The translations under genes were made by a program, and so were the position numbers. Below the pieces are notes generated by a model. The model saw nothing but the letters and a program-made list of their open reading frames with translations, was not told the origin of the DNA and did not search any database. DNA of 64,000 nucleotides from Parvibaculum indicum (GTDB lineage: Bacteria > Pseudomonadota > Alphaproteobacteria > Parvibaculales > Parvibaculaceae): contig NZ_JAASQO010000003.1 in assembly GCF_011762095.1 (NCBI RefSeq), positions 1-64,000 of the forward strand, in the 5' to 3' direction. Positions 26,849 to 38,902 of this stretch are shown piece after piece; positions within the stretch are counted from its first letter, which is position 1, and each line of letters starts with the position of its first letter.

Positions 26849-27742
26849 ATGAGTCTTGAGGAACTTGCTGTCGTTCGTCAGCTGCTTGCGGGCCTTGTGA
26901 CAGGGGAGGCTCGTTCTCTTGAGGATTTTCGTACCTCGTATGACGAGGCTGGCAAGGCGTTCGGTCTTCCCGAAGGCGTGACGGTCACGCCGGTTTCCGC
27001 CGGCGGGGTTCCCGGCGAATGGCTGGCGCCGGCTGCCGGTGCCGGCAAGCGGGTTTTGCTCTATCTGCATGGAGGAGGCTATGCGCTTGGTTCTCTCGAC
27101 TCGCATCGCCATCTTGCGGCGCACACAGCTCTTGCCCTGAATGGCCGGGTTCTGCTGATCGACTACAGGCGGTCTCCAGAGCATCCATTTCCGGCGGCGG
27201 TCGATGATGCGCTTGCTGCTTATCGCTGGTTGACCGAGACGGGCGTCGACCCGGCGAAGCTCGCTGTGGCGGGGGATTCAGCCGGCGGCGGCCTGACGGT
27301 CGCCGTGCTTCTGGCGGCGCGCGATGCCGGTCTCAGACTTCCGGCTGCGGCCGTTTGTATTTCGCCGTGGGCCAATCTTGAAAATAAAGGTGCCTCTTAT
27401 GGCGCGAAAGCGAATGTGGACCCGATGGTGCGCCATGCCGATCTTGAGCTGTGGACGGCGGCCTATCTGGGAACTTCAACCCCGCGCAGGGCGCCTCTGG
27501 CATCGCCCGTATACGCCGATCTCAATGGATTGCCGCCATTCCTGATTCAGGTAGGCAGTTCGGAGGTTTTGCTCTCGGATAGCCACTTATTGTCCGATAG
27601 ATTGAAAGAGGCTGGCGTATCCGTCGATCTCCATGTCTGGCCGGAGATGATTCATGTCTGGCACTGGTTTGCGCCGGTCTTGAGCGAAGGCCGCGCGGCG
27701 ATCGACGAGATGGCCAGCTTCCTGGATACAAAGCTCGGATGA
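26849..27742 (+). CDS. Alpha/beta hydrolase, hormone-sensitive lipase family
   Basis: This 297-residue esterase has HGGGYALGS (74-82) as oxyanion loop, nucleophile Ser144 in GDSAGGG, and a late acid and His pair around EMIHVWHWFAP. Family members hydrolyse short acyl esters and some lactones. It is the third gene of the amidohydrolase run and abuts the convergent IclR gene with no gap. With a Baeyer-Villiger enzyme in the island, ester or lactone opening is a reasonable but unproven role. Confidence 0.88.
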   Translation: MSLEELAVVRQLLAGLVTGEARSLEDFRTSYDEAGKAFGLPEGVTVTPVSAGGVPGEWLAPAAGAGKRVLLYLHGGGYALGSLDSHRHLAAHTALALNGRVLLIDYRRSPEHPFPAAVDDALAAYRWLTETGVDPAKLAVAGDSAGGGLTVAVLLAARDAGLRLPAAAVCISPWANLENKGASYGAKANVDPMVRHADLELWTAAYLGTSTPRRAPLASPVYADLNGLPPFLIQVGSSEVLLSDSHLLSDRLKEAGVSVDLHVWPEMIHVWHWFAPVLSEGRAAIDEMASFLDTKLG

Positions 27743-28582
27743 TTATGGCGCTGTATCGTCGTCGATTTCAAGTTGGTCCTCGTCGTCTACAGTCTCCTTA
27801 AAGCCTTGCCCGTTTTGTGAGATGTGCTCGGCGATAGCGTTTTTCAGTAACGCCGTGAACGGTTGTTTACGATTGCGAAAATACTCGTTGGGAGCGGCTA
27901 TCCCGATCGCGACCGAGCGTCCGGACGGGCCAATCGGAATGGGCATCGACAGCATGGTCGCTCCCGGCGTCACGAGATCGCTGTAAAGCGCAAGGCCGCG
28001 TTTTCTGATTCTTTGCAGTTCGTCTTCGATCTCCTGCATCGATTCCCGCCGCTCCGGCATGGCGGCAAGGGCATCATGAATCAGACGTCTCGCTTCGGGC
28101 AACGGAAGTTCGCTCAGCAGAACGCGGCCAATCGTCGAAAAAGCGAGCATTCGCTTGGTGCTTGGCTTGACATGGAAGCGGATGGGCGACGTACCTTGAA
28201 TCACCTTCACATATTGAGCATAAGCACCTAGACGCGCGGCGAGGATGATCGTGCATCCCGTATCGGCCGAAAGCCGTCTCATAAGGCGCTGGACATTCCG
28301 GATCGGTAACGCCTCGGCTTCCACCCAGTTTCCCAGCAGAGATATCCGGATGCTTGGAAAAAAAGTCTTGCCCCGGTCGTCGTGCTCCAGATAACCGAGG
28401 CTCACGAGGCTTTTCAGAAGGGCGGCGGTGCTGGAATGAGGATAACTCAGCGCCTGCGCTACGTCTTGAATCGTCACTGGGCGTCTTACTTCGTCGAAAT
28501 ACTCGAAAATCTCCAGAACACGGGTCGCGGATTTTACCGTTGCAGCCGAGGGCTGTTCGGATTTGAGGACATTAGCGTTCAT
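27743..28582 (-). CDS. IclR-family transcriptional regulator
   Basis: This 279-residue regulator has an N-terminal winged helix (about 15-80; SATRVLEIFEYFDEVRRPVT and SSTAALLKSLVSLGYLEHD). The larger GAF-like effector domain has LAARLGAYAQYVKVIQGTSP and AIGIAAPNEYF. IclR proteins control catabolic genes in response to pathway acids. It lies 54 bases downstream of the dienoyl-CoA-reductase-like gene on the same strand, so it could be cotranscribed with the 32.2-28.6 kb operon. Its site is unknown; the inverted repeat at 32232-32269 is one candidate. Confidence 0.88.
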   Translation of the reverse strand: MNANVLKSEQPSAATVKSATRVLEIFEYFDEVRRPVTIQDVAQALSYPHSSTAALLKSLVSLGYLEHDDRGKTFFPSIRISLLGNWVEAEALPIRNVQRLMRRLSADTGCTIILAARLGAYAQYVKVIQGTSPIRFHVKPSTKRMLAFSTIGRVLLSELPLPEARRLIHDALAAMPERRESMQEIEDELQRIRKRGLALYSDLVTPGATMLSMPIPIGPSGRSVAIGIAAPNEYFRNRKQPFTALLKNAIAEHISQNGQGFKETVDDEDQLEIDDDTAP

Positions 28583-28636
28583 GCGACAACTCTGATTTAT
28601 ATGGTCTCTTCCGCGCCTCGTTTTTCGTTTGCTTCC

Positions 28637-31550
<2,914 letters not shown>

Positions 31551-31589
31551 TATCGTAATCCTGTTCCGCAATTGTCATTTCTTGCGCGC

Positions 31590-32159
31590 TCAAGGTTTCT
31601 TGCCGTCCGGTGGCCAGGCGACGACGCCATCCTCAAGCGGAATCTTCAGGCTTTTGAGCAGTTGCGAGAAAAGCGTCCAGTTTCCGATGGCAACAACCAG
31701 TTCGATCCGTTCTTCTACCGTTTTCAGGTGTGCCGCACAGGCCGTCCAGGTGGCGTCCGAAATCATGCCGCCGTCGAGCGTCTCGTCGGTCGCGGCGAGA
31801 ATGGCACGGTCGGCGTCGGACAGGCAGGAAGCGTTTTTCCAGTCCCGCGTGGCGACCAGATCCGCCTCCGGAATGTCCAGCATGCGGGCGACCCGCCAAT
31901 GCTGTGTCCATTCATAGAACGATTTCGTCTTCCAGCCGATACGCATGATGATGAGTTCGCGCAGTCTTGCATCGAGCTTGTTACCCTGGAAAAGCAGGGT
32001 GTTCAGCGTCGAGGCAAGCTCGCGCGCTACATCGGGATGGCGGAGCAAGACCCTGAAGACGCTGAGTGGCGCCATTTGATCGGATATGCCGGCTTTCGCG
32101 GCTGCGGCCGCCGCTTCCGCTATCGACAGCAGGGGAACCCTGGGCGTTTCATCGGTCAT
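31590..32159 (-). CDS. Carboxymuconolactone decarboxylase-family protein
   Basis: This 189-residue all-helical CMD/AhpD-like protein has HPDVARELASTLNTLLFQGN and LRELIIMRIGWKTKSFYEWTQH. The usual C-x2-C of AhpD-type peroxidase members is absent (KSFYEWTQH in its place), so it is not a classical disulfide reductase. Its reaction in this setting is unknown. ATG 32159 follows GGGGGAGGAC. It is the first gene of the operon 32.2-28.6 kb, divergent from the zinc alcohol dehydrogenase. Confidence 0.83.
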   Translation of the reverse strand: MTDETPRVPLLSIAEAAAAAAKAGISDQMAPLSVFRVLLRHPDVARELASTLNTLLFQGNKLDARLRELIIMRIGWKTKSFYEWTQHWRVARMLDIPEADLVATRDWKNASCLSDADRAILAATDETLDGGMISDATWTACAAHLKTVEERIELVVAIGNWTLFSQLLKSLKIPLEDGVVAWPPDGKKP

Positions 32160-32231
32160 TATTATTTTGTCCTCCCCCGAAATTTTGCGAAGCGGAAGTT
32201 TAGGGCTTCGCATTCTACGTTTGAATCTTTA

Positions 32232-32269
32232 TAACACATACAAGGATAAAAAAATATATATGTGTTATC
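32232..32269. promoter_or_regulatory. Inverted repeat in the CMD/alcohol dehydrogenase divergent promoter
   Basis: ATAACACATA (32232-32241) and TATGTGTTAT (32260-32269) form a perfect 10-bp inverted repeat with an 18-base A/T-rich spacer. It lies midway between the two divergent starts and differs from the motif shared by the other promoters. It could be an operator for IclR or for another regulator. Confidence 0.5.
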
Positions 32270-32308
32270 GACGCGTCGTCGGTGCCGACACCAAGCAGGG
32301 AGTTGAAA

Positions 32309-33403
32309 ATGTTGCCGAAAAAATCGATGGCGATGGTGCAGACGGCTCCGCGCAAACTCGAAGCCCGAGATTTGCCGATCCCCCAGATCGCCGACGACAG
32401 CGCCATCCTTCGCATCGAAGCCTGCGGCATTTGCGGCAGCGACTACGAACAATACGAAGGGGCCTTGCAGACTCCGATGCCGGTGATTCCGGGCCACGAA
32501 CCTCTCGGGATTATCGAGGCAATTGGCGACAAGGCCGCCAGGCGCTGGGGCGTCGATGTTGGTGATCGGGTCGCCATCGAGACGATGTTGTCGTGCCATT
32601 GCTGCGACACCTGTGTCGGCGGGCATTATCACCTCTGCGACCGCCGCCAGATCTACTCATATATTCCGCTCGCGGAGTCGCCGGGCCTCTGGGGCGCCTA
32701 TTCGCAATATATGTACCTCGCGCCCAACACGATCCTTCACAAGATGGACAAGAACCTTCCGGCGGAACTGGCGGTCATGTTCAATCCGCTGGGTGCGGGC
32801 TTCCGCTGGGCGGTCGAGATTCCGCAGACGCAGGTTGGCGATACCGTTTTGATTTTTGGACCCGGACAGCGCGGGCTTGCGAGCGTCGTTGCCGCACGTG
32901 AAGCCGGCGCGGGAAAGATCATAGTCACGGGCCTTGCGGCCGATTCAAACAAGCTCCAGATGGCGCTTGCTCTGGGCGCCGATCACATCATCGACGTGCA
33001 GAACGAAAATGTTGTCGATCGCGTGCGGGCGTTGACAAACGGAAAGGGCGCGGACGTCATCGTTGAGGTTACATCCTACGCGACTCAGCCGGTCCGTGAA
33101 GCCCTGGATTGTGTCCGTATGGGCGGAACGGTCGTCCTTGCCGGCGTCAAGGGATTTAAGCCCGTCTCCGATTTTGTGTCCGACCTTATCGTCATGAAGG
33201 AAATCACCATCAAGGGCGCGATCGGCGTTACGTCGTCGGGATACAAGAAGGCGATCGAGATGATCGAGCGCCGCAAATATCCTCTTGAGCTCATGCACAC
33301 TCATAATTTCGAGCTTGAGGAAGCTGAACTGGCGATCAAGACGCTGGCGCGCCAGATCGAGGGGCGGGAATCCGTCCATTCCTGTCTCATTCCGGCGACT
33401 TGA
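32309..33403 (+). CDS. Zinc-dependent alcohol dehydrogenase (MDR family)
   Basis: This 364-residue NAD(P)-dependent dehydrogenase has catalytic zinc ligands Cys39 (EACGICGSD), His63 and Glu64 (PGHEP). The structural zinc loop is SCHCCDTCVGGHYHLC, and the dinucleotide stretch VLIFGPGQRGLASVVAAREA. It could oxidise the alcohol made by CYP153 or another intermediate. ATG 32309 follows AGGGAG. It starts the plus-strand run that ends with the third acyl-CoA dehydrogenase. Confidence 0.88.
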   Translation: MLPKKSMAMVQTAPRKLEARDLPIPQIADDSAILRIEACGICGSDYEQYEGALQTPMPVIPGHEPLGIIEAIGDKAARRWGVDVGDRVAIETMLSCHCCDTCVGGHYHLCDRRQIYSYIPLAESPGLWGAYSQYMYLAPNTILHKMDKNLPAELAVMFNPLGAGFRWAVEIPQTQVGDTVLIFGPGQRGLASVVAAREAGAGKIIVTGLAADSNKLQMALALGADHIIDVQNENVVDRVRALTNGKGADVIVEVTSYATQPVREALDCVRMGGTVVLAGVKGFKPVSDFVSDLIVMKEITIKGAIGVTSSGYKKAIEMIERRKYPLELMHTHNFELEEAELAIKTLARQIEGRESVHSCLIPAT

Positions 33404-33490
33404 TCTGTCTACAGAATATTTTCTACGGAAGGTGTGCGGCGGATCAACGAAAAGGCTGCGTGCCTGGGCAATGATGATGAGGGCAGTTTC

Positions 33491-34660
33491 GTGAAGAATT
33501 TCAGCGACAAGGCTGCGATCGTCGGGATCGGCGAGACCGGCTATGTAAAAGGGTCGGACCAGACGGCCGTGGCCATGATGCTAGACGCCGCCAGGCGGGC
33601 CATCGCGGATGCGGGGCTGAAGCCTGGGGACATCGACGGCATGGTGCCGCCGCCCGTCTATACAACCTCGGAGGAACTGGCCGCCAACCTTGGCGTCGAT
33701 GTGCTGCGATATGCATCGACGGTCAACATGGGAGGCGCGAGCCCGACTACGGCGTTGCAGAATGCCGCCATGGCCGTGGCCTCCGGTATCTGCGACAACG
33801 TGCTGGTCACGCTCGGCTGGAATGGCTACTCGGCGCTGCGTCCAAAAGCGGGGGTGCCGCCAAGCCGGCCAATGAACATGAACACGCTGACCTCGACCAT
33901 CCGGGGTTACTATCTCCCCTATGGCGTTCTGTTGCCGGTGCAGATGTATGCCTGGCTCGCGACGCGGCACTCGAAACTTTACAATGTTGGCCCCGAGGCG
34001 ACGGGTTGGATTGCGATGGCGTGCCGCAAGCATGCCCAACTCAACGACCGCGCCCTGACCTGCGGTCAACCGATGACGATGGACGATTACATGCGGTCGC
34101 GCATGGTATCCTCGCCGTTCCGTTTATTCGATTGCTGCCTCGAGACGGATGGGGCCTGCGCCGTCGTGGTGACGAGCGCCGAGCGGGCGAAGGACTTGCC
34201 TCACAGGCCAGTCTATATCTCCGGCGCGGCCGAGGGCCATCCTTATCCTGCCGACGATATTCCGTCACGGCCGGATCCTTTCAAGATCGGTTTGAGCTAC
34301 GCCGCGCCACGCGCTTTCGCCATGGCCGGCGTGACACCGAAGGACATGGACTTTCTGCAGGTCTACGACTGTTTTACCTATGTCGTGCTGCTCCAGCTCG
34401 AAGCCTTGGGTTATTTCGAGCCGGGTGGCGCACTCGATTTCGTCAAGGATGGACAGATCGAGCTCGGCGGAAAGTTCCCGCTCAATACGCATGGCGGGCT
34501 TTTGAGCGAGGCGCATGTGTGGGGCCTCAATCATGTGCTTGAGGCGACCCGCCAATTGCGCGGCGATGCGGGCAAGCGGCAAATTCCGGATGCCGAAATC
34601 GGACTCGTGACCGGATGGGGCGATCTCGGCGATGGCAGCCTCGCGATTTTGAGGAGGTAA
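33491..34660 (+). CDS. Thiolase-fold protein (lipid-transfer/aldolase type), second copy
   Basis: This 389-residue thiolase-like protein starts from GTG 33491, after GAGGGC. The nucleophile position lies in [20 protein letters not shown] and has no cysteine. Later stretches ([40 protein letters not shown]) match Ltp2-like members. As at 6.4-8.0 kb, a DUF35 gene follows immediately, so this is a second candidate retro-aldolase pair. The two thiolase-like proteins are only distantly alike. Confidence 0.8.
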   Translation: MKNFSDKAAIVGIGETGYVKGSDQTAVAMMLDAARRAIADAGLKPGDIDGMVPPPVYTTSEELAANLGVDVLRYASTVNMGGASPTTALQNAAMAVASGICDNVLVTLGWNGYSALRPKAGVPPSRPMNMNTLTSTIRGYYLPYGVLLPVQMYAWLATRHSKLYNVGPEATGWIAMACRKHAQLNDRALTCGQPMTMDDYMRSRMVSSPFRLFDCCLETDGACAVVVTSAERAKDLPHRPVYISGAAEGHPYPADDIPSRPDPFKIGLSYAAPRAFAMAGVTPKDMDFLQVYDCFTYVVLLQLEALGYFEPGGALDFVKDGQIELGGKFPLNTHGGLLSEAHVWGLNHVLEATRQLRGDAGKRQIPDAEIGLVTGWGDLGDGSLAILRR

Positions 34661-34662
34661 AA

Positions 34663-35085
34663 ATGGAAATTGAGCAACCGAAATATCCTCAGCCCGCGAC
34701 CGTCGATCCGGTCGACGCGGAGTTCTGGAAGCTTTGCCAGGACAGCGTCCTGCGGTTTCAGCAGTGCAGCCATTGTGATACCTGGCGGTTCCTTCCGCGC
34801 TACATGTGCGCAAAATGCGGTTCGCCGGATTACGAGTGGATGCCGAGCAGCGGGCGCGGGCGCATTTTTTCCTGGACGGTGACCTACCAGCCCTTTCATC
34901 CGGCTTTCGCACGCGACGTGCCCTACATAGCGGCGGTCGTGGAATTGGAAGAAGGCGTCCGCATGGCGACGCGCTTGCTCGACTGCGACCCGGAGGCAGT
35001 TGAACTGGACATGCCTGTGGTCCTTGTCTTCAGGGATATCGGCGACGGATTCATGCTTCCGTGTTTCAAACCTGCGCCGAAATAA
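34663..35085 (+). CDS. DUF35 OB-fold protein with zinc ribbon, second copy
   Basis: This 140-residue protein has zinc ligands in CSHCDTWRFLPRYMCAKC and an OB-fold (GRGRIFSWTVTYQPFHPAF, VVELEEGVRMATRLLDC). ATG 34663 is two bases past the stop of the thiolase-like gene, and its ribosome site GAGGAGG lies over that gene's last codons, so translation is probably coupled. It should bind acyl-CoA and pair with the preceding protein. Confidence 0.86.
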   Translation: MEIEQPKYPQPATVDPVDAEFWKLCQDSVLRFQQCSHCDTWRFLPRYMCAKCGSPDYEWMPSSGRGRIFSWTVTYQPFHPAFARDVPYIAAVVELEEGVRMATRLLDCDPEAVELDMPVVLVFRDIGDGFMLPCFKPAPK

Positions 35086-35123
35086 AAGCAAAGCCAATCG
35101 CATCTACGCATCGGAGATCGAAA

Positions 35124-36317
35124 ATGGATCTGGCATACAGCCCCAAATACGAGGCCTTCCGGGAAGAGGTCAGGGCGTTCCTGACGAAATACAAGAGTCA
35201 GGCGCCTAAGGGTCTCGGTGCTGCCGGGCGCCCGTCTCCCGAAGCCTGTTCCTGGCAGCAACTGCTGATCCAGCACGGCTATGCCGCGCGGACGATTCCG
35301 AAAGACTACGGAGGCTATGGTGCAAAGCCGGATATTCTCGAATCGCGCATCATCGCGGAGGAATTTTCCGCTGCTCGTGTTCCTTCGGCGTTGCAGAACC
35401 AGGGTATCTCCATGCTGGTGCCGACGCTTCTCGAGCTTGGCACCGAGGAGCAGAAGAAAAAATGGGTGAAGCCGACGCTTCGCGGCGAGGTGGTCTGGTG
35501 CCAGGGATATTCCGAGCCTGGTTCCGGTTCGGACCTCGCCAGCCTTCAGACAAGGGCGACTGTCGATGGCGACGATTTCGTCATCAACGGCCAGAAGATC
35601 TGGACCAGCACCGCGCATGAGGCAGACATGATCTTCTGCCTGGTGCGCACCGAGCCCGACAAGCCGAAGCATGAAGGCATTTCCTATCTGATTTTCTCGA
35701 TGAAGACGCCCGGCATCGAAGTCCGTCCGCTCACCACCATGACGGGCCATGCCGAATTCAACGAAGTCTTCTTCACCGATGTGCGCGTGCCGAAGACGCA
35801 GATCGTCGGCCAGCGCGGGCAGGGGTGGTTCGTCGCCAACGCAACGCTGAAACACGAACGCGGAATGCTGGGCGATCCGGCCGCTATGGAAACCAGGTTC
35901 CAGGCCCTTGTCGATCTGATGCACGAGGAGACTGTCGACGGGCAGCGGGCCATCGACAATCCAATTTTCCGGGACCGCCTTGTAAGGCTTCAGGCAGAAC
36001 TTGCTGCCATGAAGTTCAATGGGCTCCGGCTGCTGACCAGCGCCAGCAAGGGTGAGGATCCCGGCTTGGCGCGTCTGATCGTGAAGCTTCAGTCCTGCGA
36101 ACTTACCCATCAAATATCGGCGCTCGCGATCGACGTCATGGGAGAGCTTGGCGTTCTCTACGACGACAGCCCCTATCTGCGCAGCCACGGCTCGTGGCAG
36201 TGGGGATACATGTTTCAGCTCGGGCTCATCATCGGCGGCGGCACGGCGCAGATTCAGAAAAACATTATTTCGGAACGTGGGCTTGGAATGCCGCGCGAAC
36301 CGAAGCTGGCAAAATAG
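35124..36317 (+). CDS. Acyl-CoA dehydrogenase (1 of 3)
   Basis: This 397-residue FAD enzyme removes hydrogens from C2-C3 of an acyl-CoA. Signatures are WCQGYSEPGSGSDLASLQTR and FVINGQKIWTSTAHEADMIF in the middle beta domain, and QIQKNIISERGLGMP near the end. Start ATG 35124 was chosen because the family begins shortly after (EAFREEVRAFL). It is followed 11 bases later by a shorter dehydrogenase, and the pair may form a mixed complex as in steroid side-chain FadE pairs. Confidence 0.9.
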   Translation: MDLAYSPKYEAFREEVRAFLTKYKSQAPKGLGAAGRPSPEACSWQQLLIQHGYAARTIPKDYGGYGAKPDILESRIIAEEFSAARVPSALQNQGISMLVPTLLELGTEEQKKKWVKPTLRGEVVWCQGYSEPGSGSDLASLQTRATVDGDDFVINGQKIWTSTAHEADMIFCLVRTEPDKPKHEGISYLIFSMKTPGIEVRPLTTMTGHAEFNEVFFTDVRVPKTQIVGQRGQGWFVANATLKHERGMLGDPAAMETRFQALVDLMHEETVDGQRAIDNPIFRDRLVRLQAELAAMKFNGLRLLTSASKGEDPGLARLIVKLQSCELTHQISALAIDVMGELGVLYDDSPYLRSHGSWQWGYMFQLGLIIGGGTAQIQKNIISERGLGMPREPKLAK

Positions 36318-36328
36318 GAATTTATCCG

Positions 36329-37414
36329 ATGGAATTTGCATTGTCGGAAGAGCAGCGCCTGTTGCAGGACAGCGTCCGCCGTTTTCTTGAACAGAATTCG
36401 CCGCTTGACAAGGTGCGCCTTGCCGCCGGGAACACGCATACTGTTCAGCGGTCCCTGTGGGCGGGCGCCAGCGAACTGGGTATCCCTGGAATGCTGATTC
36501 CGGAAGATTTTGGCGGCATGGGTCTTGGGTTTCTCGACGCGGCGATCGTTTACGAGATGTTCGGTCGGTATGTGGCGCCGCTGCCTTTCCTTGGGACCGC
36601 CGTCATGGCGCCGCTCGCGCTGATGCTTGCAGGCAGCGAGGCCCAGCAGGAAAAGTGGCTGCCGAAGATCGCCGCAGGCGAGATTATCGCAGGCGTGGCC
36701 GTCACGGAAAGCATCGGCGTCCGCGAAGGTGCCGGCGTGAAGGCCGGGAAGGGAACGCTCACGGGCAAGGCCCTCTTCGTAGTCGACTGGGCTGAGGCCG
36801 ATCTCTACATCGTGGCCGACAGCGACCATGGATTTCATCTCGTTTTGCCCGACGCGAAGGGTTTGTCGCGGCGGGCGCTCGACACCATCGACAAGACCCG
36901 ATCGGTTGGCGAACTTGTTTTCGACCAGGTCTCGGCTGAGCCCTTGCCTCGATCCAGCGCCGACGCGGTTGCGCGGGTGATAGATGCAGGTAGGGTCATG
37001 CTTGCTGCCGACACCCTCGGCGCGGGTCAGATGATGATCGAGAAGGCAGTTGCTTATGCGGGAGAGCGCAAGCAGTTCGGTCGTGTGATCGGGTCGTTTC
37101 AGGCCGTGAAACACCTCTGCGCCGAGATGGCGGCCGCTCTCGAACCATCGCGTTCGCTGGTGTGGTATGCGGCCCATGCGCTGGACGAGGTGCCGGGCGA
37201 CGCGCGCCTCATGGCATGTCATGCCAAGAGCCATTTGTCGGAAGTGGGCCGCTTCGTCGCGCGCACCGCGACCGAGGTTCATGGCGGCATGGGCTTCACC
37301 GATCTGCTTGGCCTGCATTACTGGTTCAAGCGTATTGGTTTCGATCGGCAGCTGTTGGGCGGGCCGGAGCTGGTTCGTCTCGAAGCGGCGCACTTGCAGG
37401 GCTGGGCTGCCTAG
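36329..37414 (+). CDS. Acyl-CoA dehydrogenase (2 of 3, short form)
   Basis: This 361-residue dehydrogenase homologue starts MEFALSEEQRLLQDSVRRFL. It has GIPGMLIPEDFGGMGLGFLD, an EVHGGMGFTDLLGLHYWFKR end, and a middle domain that is weakly conserved: the usual TEP-GSD signature is replaced by TESIGVREGAG. Such divergent short subunits are often the non-catalytic partner of a neighbouring dehydrogenase. The gene lies 11 bases after the first one and 235 before the third. Confidence 0.85.
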   Translation: MEFALSEEQRLLQDSVRRFLEQNSPLDKVRLAAGNTHTVQRSLWAGASELGIPGMLIPEDFGGMGLGFLDAAIVYEMFGRYVAPLPFLGTAVMAPLALMLAGSEAQQEKWLPKIAAGEIIAGVAVTESIGVREGAGVKAGKGTLTGKALFVVDWAEADLYIVADSDHGFHLVLPDAKGLSRRALDTIDKTRSVGELVFDQVSAEPLPRSSADAVARVIDAGRVMLAADTLGAGQMMIEKAVAYAGERKQFGRVIGSFQAVKHLCAEMAAALEPSRSLVWYAAHALDEVPGDARLMACHAKSHLSEVGRFVARTATEVHGGMGFTDLLGLHYWFKRIGFDRQLLGGPELVRLEAAHLQGWAA

Positions 37415-37593
37415 ACCCCGACCCGGGTATCGGGAAGCATGGATACGGTTGTCGATGTGTGTTGCCGCGACTCACGGCGCGGTAATATTCGCATCGGCCC
37501 GGCAATGGGGAGAGAGGCGGATTTATCGCGGCCAACCTTTCGACGGAATTTTTTGAAAGAGGCGGACAATTCGGTCTTTTGCCCGCCCGGAGA

Positions 37594-37609
37594 AATTCAT
37601 TATAATAAA
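37594..37609. promoter_or_regulatory. AT-rich operator-like site E, before acyl-CoA dehydrogenase 3
   Basis: AATTCATTATAATAAA is identical over 16 bases to site C at 19657 on the other strand. It ends 39 bases before ATG 37649, so the third dehydrogenase probably has its own regulated promoter. Confidence 0.6.
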
Positions 37610-37648
37610 AATACAATCACCCGGATCGTCGCCGCGAAAGGTCAGCAG

Positions 37649-38848
37649 ATGGATATCGAGCTTACGAAAGAGGACGATGCCTTTCGCGCGGAAGTCCGCC
37701 GGTTCATTTCGGAAAAACTCCCCAGGGAGCTCGCGGAGAGAGAGACAGTGGGCGCGTCTGGCGAGCGCGGGGCGCTCAGGCGCTGGCAGAAGGACCTCCA
37801 CGAGAAAGGCTGGGTAGCGGTCAATTGGCCCAGGCAGTATGGCGGCACTGGATGGACGCCGATGCAGAAGCATATTTTCAACGAGGAGATGGCCGCCGCT
37901 AACGCGCCGCGTCTGTCGCCTTTCGGTCTGTCGATGGTCGGGCCGGTGATTTACACTTTCGGCAACGAAGAACAAAAGAAGCAGCATTTGCCGGGTATAT
38001 TGTCGGGAGATGTTTGGTGGTGCCAAGGCTATTCGGAGCCAGGATCCGGATCGGACCTCGCCTCGCTGAGGACCAGGGCCGTGCGTCAGGGCGACCATTA
38101 CATCGTCAACGGCCAGAAAATCTGGACGTCGTACGCCCACGAAGCCGATTGGATATTCTGTCTCGTGCGAACGGATGAGACCGCTAAACCGCAGGAAGGT
38201 ATCTCGTTCCTTCTGATCGACATGAAGACGCCCGGCATCGAGGTGAAGCCCATCATTTCCATCGATGGCCTGCATCACTTGAACGAAGTTTTTTTCACTG
38301 ACGTCAAGGTGCCGGTGACGAACCGCATCGGCGATGAAAACAAGGGCTGGACCTACGCCAAGTTCCTGCTCGTCAATGAGCGCACCGGCATTGCGGGTGT
38401 TCCCGAGTCCAAGCGCAAGATCGCGCACCTCAGAAAAATCGCCAGACAGGAAAGGCTTGGCGATGGCACGGCGCTGGCGGACGATCTGGCATTCATGACG
38501 AAGCTCTCCGAAATCGAGGTAAAGCTTACGGGGCTCGAATATACCAATCTGCGGATCGTCGCGGATGAGGTGGCGGGCCGCCCTGCGGGCCCCTCTTCTT
38601 CGACCTTGAAGATTGTCGGGACCGAAGTTCAGCAGGCGTTGTCGGAGCTTGCCGTCGAAGCAGCCGCCTTCTACGCCATGCCGTTCCAGAGGGAACATTT
38701 GATGGGAATCGCCAATGAAGCGCCCGTCGGGCCCGCCTATGCGGTGAGCGTGACAAGTGCCTATAATTTCGGTCGCGCCGCTTCGATTTATGGCGGTTCG
38801 AACGAAATCCAGCGCAATGTCATCGCAAAGGCCGTTCTGGGACTTTGA
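37649..38848 (+). CDS. Acyl-CoA dehydrogenase (3 of 3)
   Basis: This 399-residue acyl-CoA dehydrogenase has ELTKEDDAFRAEVRRFISEK at the start, WCQGYSEPGSGSDLASLRTR and YIVNGQKIWTSYAHEADWIF in the middle, and YGGSNEIQRNVIAKAVLGL at the end. It resembles copy 1 more than copy 2. The operator-like site just upstream and a strong terminator just downstream mark it as a single-gene unit. Confidence 0.92.
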   Translation: MDIELTKEDDAFRAEVRRFISEKLPRELAERETVGASGERGALRRWQKDLHEKGWVAVNWPRQYGGTGWTPMQKHIFNEEMAAANAPRLSPFGLSMVGPVIYTFGNEEQKKQHLPGILSGDVWWCQGYSEPGSGSDLASLRTRAVRQGDHYIVNGQKIWTSYAHEADWIFCLVRTDETAKPQEGISFLLIDMKTPGIEVKPIISIDGLHHLNEVFFTDVKVPVTNRIGDENKGWTYAKFLLVNERTGIAGVPESKRKIAHLRKIARQERLGDGTALADDLAFMTKLSEIEVKLTGLEYTNLRIVADEVAGRPAGPSSSTLKIVGTEVQQALSELAVEAAAFYAMPFQREHLMGIANEAPVGPAYAVSVTSAYNFGRAASIYGGSNEIQRNVIAKAVLGL

Positions 38849-38849
38849 C

Positions 38850-38877
38850 GGACCATCTAGGATGCGTCCCTTTTTTT
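38850..38877 (+). terminator. Intrinsic terminator after acyl-CoA dehydrogenase 3
   Basis: GGACCATC (38850-38857) pairs with GATGCGTCC (38861-38869) around a TAG loop with one bulged C, and seven T follow at 38871-38877. It begins two bases after the stop. Confidence 0.75.
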
Positions 38878-38902
38878 ATGTCAGTCCACCAACCCTTCAG
38901 GC

